Shown piece by piece: positions 5,430-7,212 of a stretch of DNA of 7,212 nt. The stretch is from NCBI GenBank assembly GCA_027318675.1, contig DAHVOT010000036.1:1-7212 (forward strand). The letters run 5' to 3'. The stretch comes from an archaeon (GTDB lineage Archaea; Nanobdellota; Nanobdellia; Pacearchaeales; GW2011-AR1). Each line of letters starts with the position of its first letter. Position 1 is the first letter of the stretch. Made by a program: the position numbers and the translations under genes. Under the pieces are notes generated by a model. The model saw nothing but the letters and a program-made list of their open reading frames with translations, did not search any database and had not been told where the DNA came from.

Positions 5430-5897
5430 TTATCTTTGTCTTACAATGAAAAACACACCTAATGCTCCTAATGCAGTAACTATTCCAACAATTGTTCCAA
5501 ACTCAGGAACTAGAGGAACATTCACATTTCCAGCATTCAATTTCATACATGAAAAGCTATATTCATTTGTTACTTGTCCAGTATTTTCTCCTTCTAAATC
5601 TCCTTTATCTGCAATAACAGTTATTATATCTAAATAATCGCATTCTTCTGATTTAAATGAAACTGAGTACAACCCATTTTCATCTGTTAAAACAGCTGGA
5701 AGTGTGTTTTCTTCATCTCCATGATAGCATATAACTAAAACATTTGCTCCAGGAACAACATTAGACATATCCTCTCCTATATATACTACTCCAGATATAA
5801 GAGTTCTTTCTGAAGAACATGCTGGTTCAGTTGCACTAGCAAATCCTATTACTAAAAGTAAACTAGCCAATACAAACAAACTTAACAATTTTTTCAT
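5430..5897 (-). CDS. PEFG-type surface protein, divergent regulatory-like domain
   Basis: A 155-residue exported protein. The signal peptide is about 1-22 (GFASA/TE), nearly the same as in the gene at 4949-5428. The domain (about 30-120) keeps the pattern LISGVVY, PGANVLVICY and DENGLYSVSF but has diverged. Four cysteines (C27, C57, C86, C117) match the first four of the family; the fifth, near the sorting motif, is missing. PEFG is at 131-134, followed by a helix and tail VRQR. The C-terminal 40 residues are far more conserved than the middle. The gene starts 1 nt after the upstream stop (TAA-G-ATG). A full AAGGAGGT Shine-Dalgarno site lies inside the end of that upstream gene. It is internal to the operon. 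Confidence 0.8.
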   Translation of the reverse strand: MKKLLSLFVLASLLLVIGFASATEPACSSERTLISGVVYIGEDMSNVVPGANVLVICYHGDEENTLPAVLTDENGLYSVSFKSEECDYLDIITVIADKGDLEGENTGQVTNEYSFSCMKLNAGNVNVPLVPEFGTIVGIVTALGALGVFFIVRQR

Positions 5898-5898
5898 C

Positions 5899-6390
5899 TT
5901 ATTTTGACCTCCTTACAATGAAAAACACCCCAAGAGCACTAAGTGCAGTAAGCATAGCAATAACAGTCCCAAATTCAGGAACTAAAGGTACATCAACTCT
6001 AGCTAAATCCAAATCAAAACATTTTCCAGACTTGAAGTCTTCAACTAATCCTTTAACTTCTCCAGTTAAATCTCCTTTTGTAGCTTTAACAACAACTTCA
6101 TCTCCAGCTACACATTGAGATTGAGGAAAATAAACAAAATACCATCCTTTCCATTCACCATATTTAAGACTCTTTGTAATTCTTGAATATTCTTCTCCAT
6201 CATGATAACAAGTTACATTAACAAAAGCTTTTCCAGCTTCATCACCAGAATCAGCATAAGTTATTTCTCCTTTTACAAGTGTTTTTTCAACAGGAACACA
6301 ATCAGGATCTCCGTCTTCACAAGCAGCAACAAAACCTAAACTAACTAGAAATATCACACTCAATGCAATCAGTTTCAGTGTTTTATTCAT
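5899..6390 (-). CDS. PEFG-type surface protein, divergent; possible lipobox
   Basis: A 163-residue exported protein, the most divergent of the four with the regulatory-like domain. The signal peptide ends in GFVAAC. The VAAC at 21-24 resembles a lipoprotein lipobox, so C24 could be lipid-modified; ordinary cleavage before C24 is the alternative. The domain (about 35-130) has TLVKGEITY, KAFVNVTCYHDGEE and WYFVYFPQSQC. Cysteines C31, C61, C93 and C124 match the family; C24 is extra. NVT at 58-60 is a possible glycosylation site. PEFG is at 138-141, then a helix with AMLTALSALG instead of GIVTALGALG, then RRSK. It starts 44 nt after the upstream gene with no clear Shine-Dalgarno site or strong TATA box, so read-through transcription is likely. 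Confidence 0.75.
   Translation of the reverse strand: MNKTLKLIALSVIFLVSLGFVAACEDGDPDCVPVEKTLVKGEITYADSGDEAGKAFVNVTCYHDGEEYSRITKSLKYGEWKGWYFVYFPQSQCVAGDEVVVKATKGDLTGEVKGLVEDFKSGKCFDLDLARVDVPLVPEFGTVIAMLTALSALGVFFIVRRSK
5907..5914 (-). promoter_or_regulatory. Shine-Dalgarno site embedded in upstream coding sequence
   Basis: AAGGAGGT on the minus strand, 9 nt before the ATG at 5897. It spans the AGG AGG codons for the two arginines in the RRSK tail of the gene at 5899-6390, so one stretch encodes both a sorting-signal tail and a ribosome-binding site. Confidence 0.8.
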
Positions 6391-6434
6391 TTTAATGCTT
6401 TAGTTCTATTTATTCGTATGCAATGTTAGATATT

Positions 6435-6887
6435 TTACTTTCTTCTAACAAGAAAGAACACCCCTAAAGCACCTAATGCTGTAGCAATTCCAATAGTTGT
6501 TCCAAATTCAGGAACTATTGGAGTTCCAATATGATAATTATCTTGTTTGTTTCCATCAACAGTTGCTTTGTAAACTCCAGAATCTCCTTCTTGAATTGTG
6601 TATGCTTCAATACAGAATTTACCTTCTGTATTAGGAGTAACTGTCCCAGAAGCAACTTGTGGTTTTTCAGAACCACTTACTTTTGATATATCCCAATCAT
6701 AAGTTCCAGAATGAAAATTAGCTCCATTAATATAAACGATTTGTCCTACAAAATATTCATTAGCATTCTGAGGATCTTCACCACAACTCTCTGTAGTTGT
6801 CCAGATTGAACCTGCTTGAGCAGCAACTAATCCTAAAGTTAAAATTAGCATAACACCCATTACAACTAAGCTTAATGTCTTTTTCAT
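6435..6887 (-). CDS. PEFG-type surface protein, second domain family
   Basis: A 150-residue exported protein. The signal peptide is about 1-23 (LGLVAA/QA), close in sequence to that of the gene at 4949-5428. The mature domain is of a different type from the four genes downstream: EYFVGQIVYINGANFHSG, YDWDISK, then FCIEAYTIQEGDSGVYKA. This looks like an Ig/PKD-like beta sandwich, the fold being inferred from alternating strands. Cysteines C35 and C92 may pair. PEFG is at 126-129 (VPEFGT), then a helix and RRK. The partial gene at the right edge carries the same domain. Its own TATA box 27-28 nt upstream predicts a near-leaderless start, and it probably heads the transcript that runs through the next three genes. 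Confidence 0.8.
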   Translation of the reverse strand: MKKTLSLVVMGVMLILTLGLVAAQAGSIWTTTESCGEDPQNANEYFVGQIVYINGANFHSGTYDWDISKVSGSEKPQVASGTVTPNTEGKFCIEAYTIQEGDSGVYKATVDGNKQDNYHIGTPIVPEFGTTIGIATALGALGVFFLVRRK

Positions 6888-6910
6888 TGTCTAAATCTAG
6901 TGTAATTATG

Positions 6911-6918
6911 CTTTATAA
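6911..6918 (-). promoter_or_regulatory. TATA box for gene at 6435-6887
   Basis: Reads TTATAAAG on the minus strand, centred 27-28 nt before the ATG at 6887. It probably drives the four-gene set down to 4949. Confidence 0.6.
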
Positions 6919-6929
6919 GGTTTATTACC

Positions 6930-6936
6930 AAAAAAA
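6930..6936 (-). terminator. Possible U-tract terminator of right-edge gene
   Basis: Seven A on the plus strand read as U7 on the minus strand, about 50 nt past the stop codon at 6986 and just upstream of the next TATA box. A single tract is weaker evidence than the multi-tract terminators near 4300 and 4930. Confidence 0.35.
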
Positions 6937-6985
6937 CAATATTTTTTTTCACTACTGCTTACAGAAACAAATACTCTATTTGTCT

Positions 6986-7212
6986 TTACTTTTTTCTGAT
7001 GAAAAAGAACACACCTAAAGCACCTAAAGCTGTTACTATCCCAATAACTGTTCCAAATTCAGGAGCATTAGGAATATAATCATCTAACTTAACTCTATAA
7101 CTATCAAATTTCATTCCAAACTTTACTTTGTAAACTCCACAATCTCCTTCTTCTACAGTATAAACTGGAAAACAAAAAGATTCTTCTTCATAAAGAGGAA
7201 GAATACCTGTTG
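6986..7212 (-). CDS. PEFG-type surface protein, C-terminal part (cut by edge)
   Basis: Partial gene: only the last 75 codons lie in the window, with the TAA at 6986-6988. The visible part reads FCFPVYTVEEGDCGVYKV in its middle, which aligns with FCIEAYTIQEGDSGVYKA of the gene at 6435-6887, so the two are paralogues. It has an extra cysteine in GDCG. The end is NAPEFGTVIGIVTALGALGV followed by FFFIRKK: a PEFG motif with A rather than V before it, a hydrophobic helix and a basic tail. The N-terminus, signal peptide and promoter are outside the window. The 98-nt gap to the next gene contains that gene's promoter, so the two may be transcribed separately. Confidence 0.75.
   Translation of the reverse strand, partial: TGILPLYEEESFCFPVYTVEEGDCGVYKVKFGMKFDSYRVKLDDYIPNAPEFGTVIGIVTALGALGVFFFIRKK

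Noticed and set aside
4566..6118. Plus-strand open frames opposite the surface-protein genes
   Set aside because: The frames at 4566-4748, 5416-5637 and 5918-6118 are low-complexity mirrors of the conserved minus-strand genes, with no promoter and no family resemblance.

Overview
The window looks like AT-rich archaeal DNA, most likely from a small-genome DPANN-type archaeon (Woesearchaeota/Pacearchaeota-like; the lineage is an inference). Three things support this. Many genes have a TTTAAA-type TATA box centred about 25-28 nt before the ATG, which implies leaderless transcripts. Transcripts appear to end in U-tracts without hairpins. At least six surface proteins end in a PEFG motif followed by a hydrophobic helix and usually a short basic tail, the layout of archaeal archaeosortase-type sorting signals.

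Left part (1-3139): five small genes on the minus strand, mostly with their own promoters. In order of increasing coordinate they are a membrane-anchored protein with a possible SCP-2-like domain (144-647), a zinc-finger plus DUF559-like nuclease candidate (769-1377), a membrane-anchored orphan (1524-2129), a soluble orphan (2268-2651) and a YdjM/DUF457-like membrane protein (2738-3139). The orphan at 1524-2129 is bracketed by two nearly identical 38-40 bp direct repeats (1473-1510 and 2194-2233).

Middle (3140-3546): a divergent, very AT-rich intergenic region with a 47 bp repeat copied 107 bp apart, a 25 bp repeat, and five to six copies of a 12-mer built from two ATAAC half-sites 7 nt apart. 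It ends in the promoter of the only plus-strand gene, a HAD-superfamily phosphatase (3547-4260), whose start is placed at an ATG downstream of the first possible TTG.

Right part (4261-7212): a minus-strand cluster of six genes for secreted, C-terminally anchored surface proteins (the last one runs off the edge). Four share a cysteine-containing carboxypeptidase-regulatory-like beta-sandwich domain. Two share a different domain. All six have nearly the same C-terminal sorting module, also at DNA level, so the family looks like constant ends around variable middles. The genes are tightly packed (1-nt gaps at two junctions), and in one case the arginine codons of one sorting tail form the Shine-Dalgarno sequence of the next gene. 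No archaeosortase gene is in the window. No tRNA, rRNA, CRISPR array or insertion sequence was seen.
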